This document shows, piece by piece, positions 1-6,296 of a DNA stretch of 7,424 bases (within the stretch, counting starts at the first letter, position 1; every line of letters begins with the position of its first letter). The DNA comes from Deltaproteobacteria bacterium. GTDB lineage: Bacteria; Desulfobacterota; Binatia; Binatales; Binataceae. Where the stretch lies: NCBI GenBank assembly GCA_027403435.1, contig DAHZDR010000250.1:1-7424 (forward strand), given 5' to 3'. The notes under the pieces are model-generated. The model saw only the letters and a program-made list of their open reading frames with translations. It had not been told where the DNA came from and ran no database searches. The position numbers and the translations under genes were made by a program.

Positions 1-1493
1 TGCGCGAGCCGGGCGCGACCGTGGCCGACAGCGCGCGGCAGACGGCGGCGATCCACGCGTGGCTGACGGCGCTGATCGAAGCGGCGCGCGCGGCGGGCGC
101 GGACGACGCGCTGGACGAACGCGCCCGCCAGTTGCGGGACGATCTGGCGAGCCGGGTGAGCGGCACGGGCAATCGCGCCGACGGCCTTGGGCAAGAGGAC
201 GGCGACGGCGGCGGCGGCGACGGCGAACCCGATCAAAACACGCGGATGGAAACCTCGGGCCAGAACGCCAAGGGCAAGGGCGGACGGCCGCTCACGGCCG
301 AGGAAATCCGCCGGCTGATCGAGCAGGGGATGGAATTGCGGCCGGCGCAAGGCGAAGGCGGCGCCGAGGGCGAAGGGATGTACCTGACGCAACTGCTCGG
401 CAAGAACGCCAGCGAACTCGACGCGCTGCGCGAGCAGCTGGGCGAGATCGGCGCGCCGCCCAACGGCGGACGGCTGATCCTCGGGCGCGGCCGCGGCCAG
501 GACAGTTACTACGCCTACGACGAATGGGATTACGTGCTGGCCGACTACCGGCGCAACTGGTGCCGCTTGCGCGAAATCCAGCTCGAAGGCGACCACGGCG
601 ATTTTTTCGCCGACACGCTGCGGCAATACGCCGAAGTGCTGCCGCAGGTGCGGCGCAATTTCCAGCGGATCCGGCCGGCCTCGTACCGGATGGTGCGCGG
701 GCTGGAGGATGGCGACGAAATCGATCTGGACCGGACGATCGAGGCGCGGATCGCGCGGCGGATGGGCGAATTGCCGGACGGGCGGCTGTACAAGGCGCGC
801 AAGAAAGAGGCGCGCGACGTGGCGACGCTGTTCCTGCTCGACATGTCGGCCTCGACCGACGAGCCGGTCCATCGCGAGCCGCGCAAGGCTTCGCCGGATA
901 ACGACGACAGCGACGACTGGATGAAGGCGTGGCAGCGGCGGACGGAGCCGGCGCGGCGGCCGCGGCGGATTATCGACGTCAACAAGGAAGCGCTGGTGAT
1001 CATGGCGCAGGCGCTGGAGGAGATCGGCGATTCGTACGCGATCATGGGCTTTTCCGGGCATGGGCGCGACAACGTCGAGTTCTACGTAATCAAGGAATTC
1101 GATCAGGAGCTGTCCGACGAGGTGCGCGCGCGGGTCGGCGCGGTCGAGCCCAAACGATCGACGCGGATGGGCGCGGCGATTCGCCACGTGCGCGAGAAAT
1201 TCAAGGACGTGAGCGCGCGCGCCCGGCACATGATCCTGCTGAGCGACGGCTTTCCGCAGGATTTCGATTACGGGCACGACCGGCGCTCGAACGCCTATGG
1301 AATCCAGGACACGATGGTCGCGCTGAAGGAGCTGGAGATGGCGGGCGTGCTGCCGTTCTGCATCACGGTGGACCGGACCGGGCACGACTATCTGCGGCAG
1401 ATGTGCGCGCCATCGCGCTACCTGGTGATCGACGACATCACGTCGCTGCCGCGGCAGTTGCCGAAGGTCTACGAGCAGGTGGTGCGCTGGTAG
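1..1493 (+). CDS. NorD/CbbO-type VWA-domain protein (5' end cut by window edge)
   Basis: C-terminal part of a VWA protein of the NorD/CbbO type. These proteins usually pair with a MoxR-class AAA+ ATPase (NorQ/CbbQ) to activate or remodel a metalloenzyme in the cytoplasm. The frame is open to the left edge (first full codon at 3). A GTG at 21 could start a 490-residue protein, but family members are usually longer, so the true start is probably outside the window. Numbering from that GTG: a Gly/Asp-rich flexible linker lies near residues 55-75, and the conserved YDEWDY block at 166-171. A complete MIDAS metal site is present: DMSAS at 274-278, Thr381 in the KRSTRMG motif, and Asp409 in LLSDG. 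Between the first MIDAS strand and the next helix there is a loop of about 37 residues (280-316) with an acidic patch, DNDDSDD. The gene ends at TAG, 28 bases before the BKACE gene. No NorQ/CbbQ partner is visible, so the target enzyme is unknown. The family call is firm; the symbol norD is not. Confidence 0.85.
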   Translation, partial: REPGATVADSARQTAAIHAWLTALIEAARAAGADDALDERARQLRDDLASRVSGTGNRADGLGQEDGDGGGGDGEPDQNTRMETSGQNAKGKGGRPLTAEEIRRLIEQGMELRPAQGEGGAEGEGMYLTQLLGKNASELDALREQLGEIGAPPNGGRLILGRGRGQDSYYAYDEWDYVLADYRRNWCRLREIQLEGDHGDFFADTLRQYAEVLPQVRRNFQRIRPASYRMVRGLEDGDEIDLDRTIEARIARRMGELPDGRLYKARKKEARDVATLFLLDMSASTDEPVHREPRKASPDNDDSDDWMKAWQRRTEPARRPRRIIDVNKEALVIMAQALEEIGDSYAIMGFSGHGRDNVEFYVIKEFDQELSDEVRARVGAVEPKRSTRMGAAIRHVREKFKDVSARARHMILLSDGFPQDFDYGHDRRSNAYGIQDTMVALKELEMAGVLPFCITVDRTGHDYLRQMCAPSRYLVIDDITSLPRQLPKVYEQVVRW

Positions 1494-1506
1494 GCGGCCG
1501 CGGCGC

Positions 1507-1513
1507 GGGAGGG
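1507..1513 (+). promoter_or_regulatory. Shine-Dalgarno for the BKACE gene
   Basis: GGGAGGG sits 8 bases before the ATG at 1522 (core GGAGG at 1508-1512). It is the only good ribosome site in the 28-base gap after the VWA gene and fixes the BKACE start. Confidence 0.75.
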
Positions 1514-1521
1514 CCGGGGCG

Positions 1522-2388
1522 ATGGCGAAAGTGATAATCGAGGCGGCGATCAACGGGGCCGCGCCGCGCAAGCTGAATCCGCATATCGCGTACAGTCCGG
1601 CGGAAATCGCGGCGGACGCGATCGCGACGGCGCGGGCGGGCGCGGCGATCATCCATTTCCACGTGCGCGATCCCGAATCGGGCCAATGGGTGCACGACCT
1701 GCCGTATTACGCGGAGGTCTATCGGCGGACGCGGGCGGAAGCGGACGCGCTGCTGTGGCCGACGTTTCCGATCGAGGGCGACGCGGCGGCGCGCTTCAGC
1801 CATTTCGTCGAGCTGGCGAAGGATCCGGCGACCCGGCCCGACTTCGGCGCGGGCGACCTGGGCTCGGTCAATCTGGCCGCGTACGATCCGGCCGCGAAAA
1901 AGCTGCACGGCGAGGATCTGGTCTATCAGAACTCGTACGCGACGATTCGCTATTTCCTCGAACGGTCGCGCGAACTGGGCCTGCGGCCGACGCTGCAAAT
2001 TTTCGATCCGAGCTTCCTGCGCGCGGCGCTGGTGTTCCTCGAGCTGGGCGTGCTGACGGAGCCGCTGATGCTCAAGTTTTATCTGGGCGGGCCGGAACTG
2101 CCGTTCGGCTTGCCGCCGACGCTGAAAAGCCTGGAGGCGTATCTCGACATGCTGAAGGGCGTGCGCGCGAACTGGTTCGCGGCGACGCTGGGCGGCGACA
2201 ATCTGCCGCTCGCGCCGCTGATCGTGAGCCTCGGCGGGCATCTGCGGATCGGGCTCGAGGATTATCAGTACGCGCGCGCCGGCCAGCCGGGCAATCCGGA
2301 GCTGGCGGCGCGCGCGGCGGCGACAATTCGCGCGATGGGCCACGCGGTGGCGACGCCGGCCGAAGCGCGCGCGATCCTCGAAGCGTAA
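1522..2388 (+). CDS. Beta-keto acid cleavage enzyme family protein (BKACE, DUF849)
   Basis: A 288-residue protein, normal length for the BKACE/DUF849 family. The best-known member is 3-keto-5-aminohexanoate cleavage enzyme (Kce) of lysine fermentation. These are cytosolic zinc TIM-barrel enzymes that condense a beta-keto acid with acetyl-CoA, giving acetoacetate and a new CoA ester. Visible features are the N-terminal IIEAAINGA strand, the zinc-binding HFHVRDP motif with His45 and His47, the adjacent Asp50, the LGSVN segment, and the GLED motif with Glu246 as the expected third zinc ligand. The start is supported by a strong GGAGG at 1508-1512, 9 bases before the ATG. It follows the VWA gene by 28 bases on the same strand, so co-transcription is likely. 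BKACE substrates vary widely and cannot be read from the neighbours here; lysine-fermentation genes are absent, so Kce itself is not implied. The IFDPSFL segment differs from the IFDTGHL-like form I expect in many members. Confidence 0.9.
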   Translation: MAKVIIEAAINGAAPRKLNPHIAYSPAEIAADAIATARAGAAIIHFHVRDPESGQWVHDLPYYAEVYRRTRAEADALLWPTFPIEGDAAARFSHFVELAKDPATRPDFGAGDLGSVNLAAYDPAAKKLHGEDLVYQNSYATIRYFLERSRELGLRPTLQIFDPSFLRAALVFLELGVLTEPLMLKFYLGGPELPFGLPPTLKSLEAYLDMLKGVRANWFAATLGGDNLPLAPLIVSLGGHLRIGLEDYQYARAGQPGNPELAARAAATIRAMGHAVATPAEARAILEA

Positions 2389-2395
2389 CGCCAAA

Positions 2396-2417
2396 CGCGC
2401 CGCTTCAGCGCGGCGCG
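2396..2417 (-). terminator. GC hairpin at the convergent BKACE/gpmI junction, possible terminator
   Basis: A perfect 8-bp inverted repeat, CGCGCCGC (2396-2403) and GCGGCGCG (2410-2417), with a 6-base loop. It lies between the tail-to-tail BKACE and gpmI genes and includes the gpmI stop codon. Read on the minus strand, the stem is followed by only three T residues; on the plus strand there is no T-tract. It could be a weak or bidirectional terminator. GC-only hairpins arise easily in DNA of this composition, so confidence is low. Confidence 0.35.
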
Positions 2418-3940
2418 GGGTCGCGCAAATCGCGGCCGGTCATTTCGGGCGGCCGCTCCAGCCCGAGCATCCCAAGGAAAGTCGGGGCGACGTCGGCCAG
2501 CGTGCCATGCGCCTTGAGCCGGCCCTGATACGAGGGATCGTAAAGGATCAACGGCACGGGATTGGTGGTGTGCGCGGTATGGGGTTGGCCGGTCGCGGGA
2601 TCCGCCATGAATTCGGCGTTGCCGTGATCGGCCGTAATCAGCGCCACGCCGTGCGCGCGGTCGAGCTCGTCGAGCACGACGCCGAGCGCCGCGTCGGGGG
2701 CCTCGACGGCGGCCACGGTCGCGGCCAGGTTGCCGGTATGGCCGACCATGTCGGGATTGGCGAAATTCATCACGACCACGCCGAAACGGCGTGAAGCGAT
2801 TTCAGCGGCGGCGCGGCGGGCGATCGCCAGCGCCCGCATTCCGGGCTCGAGGTCGTAGGTCGCGACTTTCGATGAAGCGATCAGGATTCGCTCCTCGCCC
2901 GGAAACGGTTGCTCGACGCCGCCGTTCAGAAAATAGGTCACGTGCGCGTATTTTTCCGTCTCGGCGATTCTGAGATTGCCGATTCCGGCGCGCGCCAGCG
3001 CCTCGGCCAGCGTGTTGCGCACCTCCTCGGGGCCGAACGCGAGCGGCAGGTTCAGCTTGCGGTCGTACTCGGACATGCAAACGTAGCCGACCCTGGGAAA
3101 GCGCGGACGGGCGAAGCCGGCGAAGTCGGATTGCGTGAGCGCGGCGGTCATTTCGCGGGCGCGGTCGGCGCGGAAATTGAAACCGACCACCTGGTCGCCG
3201 TCGGCGATCGGATGAGCCGCGGCGATCACCGTCGGCGCGACGAATTCGTCGCCCTGGTCCGCGGCGTATGCGGCTTCGACCGCCGCCCGCGCGGTCGGCG
3301 CGCAAGGGCCTTCGCCAAGCGCGATCGCGCGCCAGGCGCGTTCGACGCGCTCCCAGCGCTGGTCGCGGTCCATCGCGAAGTAGCGGCCCGCCACCGTGGC
3401 GATCCGGCCGCGCCCCAGCTCTTTCAGCTTCGCCTCGAGACGATCGATAAAGGGCAAAGCCGAACGCGGCGGCTTGTCGCGTCCGTCGAGCGCCGCATGC
3501 ACCGCCAGATTTTCGACTCGTTCCCGCGCCGCCAAATCGAGCAGCGCCAGCAGATGGTCAATATGGCTATGCACGCCGCCGTCGGAAAGCAGGCCCCAGA
3601 GATGCAGCGTGCGGCCGGAATTTGCGGCGGCGCGGCAGGCGTTGAGCAGCGCTTCGTTGCGGAAAAATGCGCCGGTTTCGATCGCCTTCGTGATGCGCAT
3701 CACGTCCTGGTGGATCACGCGGCCGGCGCCGATCGTCAGATGGCCGACCTCCGAATTGCCCATCACGCCCGGCGCGAGCCCGACCGCCTCGCCCGAGGCC
3801 TCAACCGCGCAATGCGCCCGCGTCGCCCACAAGCGGTCCATCACCGGCGTGCGCGCGGCCAGAATCGCGTTGGCCGCGCGCGCGTCGCGCAGGCCCCAGC
3901 CGTCGAAAATGATCAGCGCGGCGACCGGCGGACGGCTCAT
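2405..3940 (-). CDS. gpmI: 2,3-bisphosphoglycerate-independent phosphoglycerate mutase
   Basis: Cofactor-independent phosphoglycerate mutase, a cytosolic di-manganese enzyme that interconverts 3- and 2-phosphoglycerate in glycolysis and gluconeogenesis. At 511 residues it has the usual length. The phosphatase-like domain begins with IIFDGWG (metal ligand Asp13). Catalytic Ser63 lies in MGNSEVGH. The inserted phosphotransferase domain carries DGGVHSH, DGRD, GRYFAMDRD and FNFRADRAR. The C-terminal metal ligands are Asp397 and His401 (NPDMVGHTG), Asp438 and His439 (TADHGNAE) and His457 (HTTNPVP). All expected catalytic residues are present. The frame stays open upstream to 4243, but that part overlaps enolase and has no homologous look. 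The ATG at 3940 is preceded by GGAG (3948-3951, 7-base spacing) inside the end of eno and gives the standard N-terminus. The ATG overlaps the eno TGA as ATGA, so translation is probably coupled to enolase. Confidence 0.97.
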   Translation of the reverse strand: MSRPPVAALIIFDGWGLRDARAANAILAARTPVMDRLWATRAHCAVEASGEAVGLAPGVMGNSEVGHLTIGAGRVIHQDVMRITKAIETGAFFRNEALLNACRAAANSGRTLHLWGLLSDGGVHSHIDHLLALLDLAARERVENLAVHAALDGRDKPPRSALPFIDRLEAKLKELGRGRIATVAGRYFAMDRDQRWERVERAWRAIALGEGPCAPTARAAVEAAYAADQGDEFVAPTVIAAAHPIADGDQVVGFNFRADRAREMTAALTQSDFAGFARPRFPRVGYVCMSEYDRKLNLPLAFGPEEVRNTLAEALARAGIGNLRIAETEKYAHVTYFLNGGVEQPFPGEERILIASSKVATYDLEPGMRALAIARRAAAEIASRRFGVVVMNFANPDMVGHTGNLAATVAAVEAPDAALGVVLDELDRAHGVALITADHGNAEFMADPATGQPHTAHTTNPVPLILYDPSYQGRLKAHGTLADVAPTFLGMLGLERPPEMTGRDLRDPAPR

Positions 3941-5238
3941 CGCGCGGCTCCGGGGCGGACGCGAAAAACCTTCGCGCCCGGATAAACCGCGGCCGTCCCC
4001 AGTTCCTCCGCGATGCGTATCAGGCGATTGTATTTCGCGACGCGTTCGCCGCGGCTCATCGAGCCGGTCTTGATCTGGCCCACTTCGGCGGCGACCGCCA
4101 AATCGGCGATGGTGGTGTCCTCGGTTTCGCCCGAGCGATGCGAGATCACGCAGGTGTAACCGGCCGCCCGGGCGATCTCGATCGTCCGCAGCGTTTCGGT
4201 AAGCGTGCCGATTTGGTTGAGCTTGATCAAAATCGAATTGCAAACGCCTTCCGCGACGCCCCGTTCAAGGCGCTTCGGATTGGTGACGAACAAATCGTCG
4301 CCAACCAGCTGCACCCGCGCGCCCAGCGCCGCCGTGAGCGTTTTCCATCCGCTCCAGTCGTCTTCGGCGAGGCCGTCCTCGATCGAAACGATCGGGTACT
4401 GCGCAATCAACCGTTCGTAAATCCGCACCATTTCGTCGGCGCCGCGCGCCTTGCCGTCGGAGCGGGCGAAGACGTATTTGCCGTCCTCGTAAAATTCGCT
4501 GGAGGCCGGATCGAGCGCGATCGCGACCTGCTCGCCGGGCCGATAACCGGCCGCCGTAATCGCTTCGAGAATCACCACGATCGGCTCTTCGTTATCGCGC
4601 AGATTGGGCGCGAAGCCGCCTTCGTCGCCGACGTTGGTCGAGTGGCCGCGGCGTTTGAGCGTGGCCGCCAGCGCGTGAAACACCTCGGCGCCGATACGCA
4701 CCGCTTCCGCCATCGTCGGCGCGCCGAGCGGCACGATCATGAACTCCTGCATATCGACGCTTGAGTCCGCGTGCTTGCCGCCGTTGATCACGTTCATCAT
4801 CGGCGTGGGCATCAGCGCCGCGCGTTCGTTGAGGTAACGATACAGCGGCAGGCCGCGCGCGGCGGCCGCCGCGTGGGCCACGGCGAGCGACGCGCCAAGC
4901 GTCGCGTTGGCGCCCAGCTGCGACTTGTTCTCAGTGCCGTCGAGTTCGATCAAGGCTTCGTCGATCGCGGCCTGGCCGAGCGCGTCGAATCCGGCCAGCC
5001 GTTTCGCGATTGGTCCGTTGACGTTGGCGACCGCCTTGAGCACGCCCTTGCCGCCGAAGCGGGCGCGATCGCCGTCGCGCAGTTCGAGCGCCTCATGCGC
5101 GCCGGTGGAAGCGCCCGAGGGCACGGCGGCGCGGCCCACCGCGCCGCCTTCCAGCCGCACGTCCGTCTCGATCGTTGGATTGCCGCGCGAATCGATAATT
5201 TCGCGCGCCCGGATTTCGGAAATTATGGTCGTATTCAT
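3937..5238 (-). CDS. eno: Enolase (phosphopyruvate hydratase)
   Basis: Enolase, 433 residues, normal bacterial length. It converts 2-phosphoglycerate to phosphoenolpyruvate with magnesium in the cytoplasm, and in many bacteria it also joins the RNA degradosome. Motifs in order: the N-terminal capping domain with SRGNPT (residues 17-22) and the mobile loop VPSGASTGAHE (39-49); MNVINGGKHAD at about 148; VGDEGGFAPNL with Glu206; LDPASSEFY and IEDGL with metal-binding acidic residues; GDDLFVTN; catalytic Lys339 in IKLNQIGTLTE; and SHRSGETED (His367) and IKTGS (Lys390) for substrate binding. The whole active site is intact. The ATG at 5238 gives the standard MNTTIISEIRAREIIDSRGN start. The frame remains open to 5445, but that extension overlaps the next gene and looks unrelated. 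The ribosome site before 5238 is weak, with no clear GGAGG. The stop overlaps the gpmI start by four bases. Confidence 0.98.
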   Translation of the reverse strand: MNTTIISEIRAREIIDSRGNPTIETDVRLEGGAVGRAAVPSGASTGAHEALELRDGDRARFGGKGVLKAVANVNGPIAKRLAGFDALGQAAIDEALIELDGTENKSQLGANATLGASLAVAHAAAAARGLPLYRYLNERAALMPTPMMNVINGGKHADSSVDMQEFMIVPLGAPTMAEAVRIGAEVFHALAATLKRRGHSTNVGDEGGFAPNLRDNEEPIVVILEAITAAGYRPGEQVAIALDPASSEFYEDGKYVFARSDGKARGADEMVRIYERLIAQYPIVSIEDGLAEDDWSGWKTLTAALGARVQLVGDDLFVTNPKRLERGVAEGVCNSILIKLNQIGTLTETLRTIEIARAAGYTCVISHRSGETEDTTIADLAVAAEVGQIKTGSMSRGERVAKYNRLIRIAEELGTAAVYPGAKVFRVRPGAAR

Positions 5239-5335
5239 GGTCTGCGCACCGCTATCAGGAAAGCAGGAATCGGGCGCGGGTGAAAGCTCATCCCCCGCCG
5301 GCGCGCGCTGATTCGACGGATGATTTTGCGCGGGC

Positions 5336-5368
5336 GGAGCGGAGCGCCGGTTGAAAACGCTCCGCTCC
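5336..5368 (-). terminator. 11-bp perfect hairpin between the alpha-beta-barrel gene and eno
   Basis: GGAGCGGAGCG (5336-5346) is the exact reverse complement of CGCTCCGCTCC (5358-5368), with an 11-base loop. On the minus strand it starts 9 bases after the TAG of the small alpha-beta-barrel gene and ends about 97 bases before the eno start. No T-tract follows on either strand, so it is not a classical intrinsic terminator. It may be a T-less terminator, an RNA-stabilising stem, or an attenuating structure ahead of eno. The rest of the 139-base gap (5239-5377) shows no ORF and no convincing -10/-35 pair. Confidence 0.45.
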
Positions 5369-5377
5369 CCGCGACGG

Positions 5378-5743
5378 CTAGGCCGCCCGGCGCGGACGCC
5401 GCACGTTTTTCGCTTCGACCGCCTCGGCGACCGGCGCAAAGACATACGCGCCGACGTTCTTCAGGTCGATCGCGTCGCTCATCACGATGTCGGCGGTGCC
5501 GCCGCGCGCCTTGAGTTCGGCGAGCGCGCCGGCCAGGTCGTCGGTCTCGATCTCGTAGATCGCCAGATATTTGTGGGGATTGTGCTTGCCCATCTGCGCG
5601 TCCGCCAGCTTGAAGCGCTGGGCGCGCACGAAGCCGGGAACGTTCAGCACGTCCGGAATATGCTGGCCGTTGTACCATTCGTTGTACTCGGCCTCTTTGC
5701 CGGCTGTGGGATTGGACAAAACCACGAATGTGTATTTCGTCAT
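5378..5743 (-). CDS. Small dimeric alpha-beta-barrel protein (EthD/DUF4286-like)
   Basis: A 121-residue cytosolic protein that looks like a single ferredoxin-like dimeric alpha-beta-barrel domain. The N-terminal part (residues 4-46) has the pattern of that superfamily: a first strand YTFVVLSNP, a helix EAEYNEWYNGQHIPDVL with conserved Trp23, Tyr24 and His28, then VPGFVRAQRFKL leading into the second strand. A second alpha/beta unit follows (KYLAIYEIET, helix DLAGALAELKARG), ending in a short basic tail RRPRRAA. Relatives are usually annotated EthD-like, DUF4286 or stress-responsive barrel proteins, and their substrates are mostly unknown. The frame is open upstream to 5827, but GGAGG at 5753-5757, 9 bases before the ATG at 5743, and the match of the family N-terminus choose this start. 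It begins 34 bases after the HMA-fold gene and is probably co-transcribed with it. Fold assignment is fairly sure; function is unknown. Confidence 0.85.
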   Translation of the reverse strand: MTKYTFVVLSNPTAGKEAEYNEWYNGQHIPDVLNVPGFVRAQRFKLADAQMGKHNPHKYLAIYEIETDDLAGALAELKARGGTADIVMSDAIDLKNVGAYVFAPVAEAVEAKNVRRPRRAA

Positions 5744-5752
5744 GAGCGTAAT

Positions 5753-5757
5753 CCTCC
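5753..5757 (-). promoter_or_regulatory. Shine-Dalgarno for the alpha-beta-barrel gene
   Basis: GGAGG on the minus strand, 9 bases before the ATG at 5743. It decides the start against the upstream in-frame ATG at 5827, which would overlap the end of the HMA-fold gene. Confidence 0.75.
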
Positions 5758-5777
5758 GACGGTGATTGCGGCCGCGA

Positions 5778-6224
5778 TCATCCGCGCCGGCCTGGAATCC
5801 TAGTCCGCTCCGGAAGGTTCTGTCCAATCGGATTCACGCCGGGCGCGGCCGCGCCGCTATCCGTGTCAATCCAGACGATTTTCCCGGGCGTGTAGCTGGC
5901 GTCAATCACCGCCTCGCGCAATTCCTGATCGGTTAGCCGCGCGCCTTTACGCAGACTGACGATCGCAAGGCCGGTGGTGAGGTTGAATCGCACCCGCGTT
6001 ACTCCCGGGATCTGATGGAGCCGTTTCAGGATTCCGAAAGCGGTGAAAGGAATCGCCACGCCGCGCACCTGGACGGTCACGCACTGATCGCCCGCTTTGC
6101 AGAATTGCCGCACCGTGGCGGCATCGTTCCGCGATCGCGCCGACGCCGCGCGCGTCGCCGGCGCCATCATCGCGAGCGCCGCGATCGCGAGCGCAATCCG
6201 CGCCAATCTTTCTCGCCAAACCAT
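5778..6224 (-). CDS. Secreted HMA-fold protein lacking the CxxC metal site
   Basis: A 148-residue predicted exported protein. Residues 1-26 form a typical Sec signal: Arg-rich n-region MVWRERLAR, hydrophobic core IALAIAALAMM, and a likely cleavage after TRA. Residues about 49-119 follow the heavy-metal-associated (MerP/CopZ-like) beta-alpha-beta-beta-alpha-beta pattern: VTVQVRG, a helix, IPGVTRVRFNLTTGLAIVSL, LTDQELREAVIDASYTPGKI. Where family members carry GMTCxxC, this protein has GVAIPFT (residues 55-61), so both metal-binding cysteines are replaced, by Ile58 and Thr61. Two other cysteines, Cys42 and Cys48, lie just before the first strand and could form a disulfide. The C-terminal 29 residues look disordered. 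GGAG (6231-6234, 6-base spacing) selects the ATG at 6224 over an in-frame GTG at 6245. It lies 72 bases after the barrel gene and 34 before the next, suggesting one operon. Function is unknown. Confidence 0.8.
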   Translation of the reverse strand: MVWRERLARIALAIAALAMMAPATRAASARSRNDAATVRQFCKAGDQCVTVQVRGVAIPFTAFGILKRLHQIPGVTRVRFNLTTGLAIVSLRKGARLTDQELREAVIDASYTPGKIVWIDTDSGAAAPGVNPIGQNLPERTRIPGRRG

Positions 6225-6230
6225 CGTCAA

Positions 6231-6238
6231 CTCCTTTT
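6231..6238 (-). promoter_or_regulatory. Shine-Dalgarno for the HMA-fold gene
   Basis: AAAAGGAG on the minus strand, 6 bases before the ATG at 6224. It lies inside the longer reading frame that begins at GTG 6245, so it argues for the shorter protein, whose signal peptide then starts cleanly at MVWRERL. Confidence 0.7.
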
Positions 6239-6296
6239 TCGCCACGCCGACGAATCACGAACGTCGAAGCGGAATTTCTTCGTGGGGAGGGGTTCC

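Noticed and set aside
190..245. Gly/Asp-rich repeat in the VWA gene as a tandem DNA repeat
   Set aside because: Short and irregular. It is best read as a flexible acidic linker in the protein, common in CobT/NorD-like proteins.
1438..2394. Long minus-strand frame of 318 codons opposite BKACE
   Set aside because: Arg/Gln/His-rich composition with no family pattern. It is the antisense shadow of a high-GC gene with clear BKACE motifs.
2909..3985. Plus-strand frame of 358 codons opposite gpmI
   Set aside because: Arg/Ala-rich shadow; the minus strand carries all catalytic motifs of phosphoglycerate mutase.
3941..4243. N-terminal extension of the gpmI frame by 101 codons
   Set aside because: Overlaps conserved enolase sequence in another frame. 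The ATG at 3940 has its own GGAG and gives the standard enzyme length.
5239..5445. N-terminal extension of the enolase frame
   Set aside because: Overlaps the alpha-beta-barrel gene and the hairpin, shows no enolase homology, and the 433-residue form is complete.
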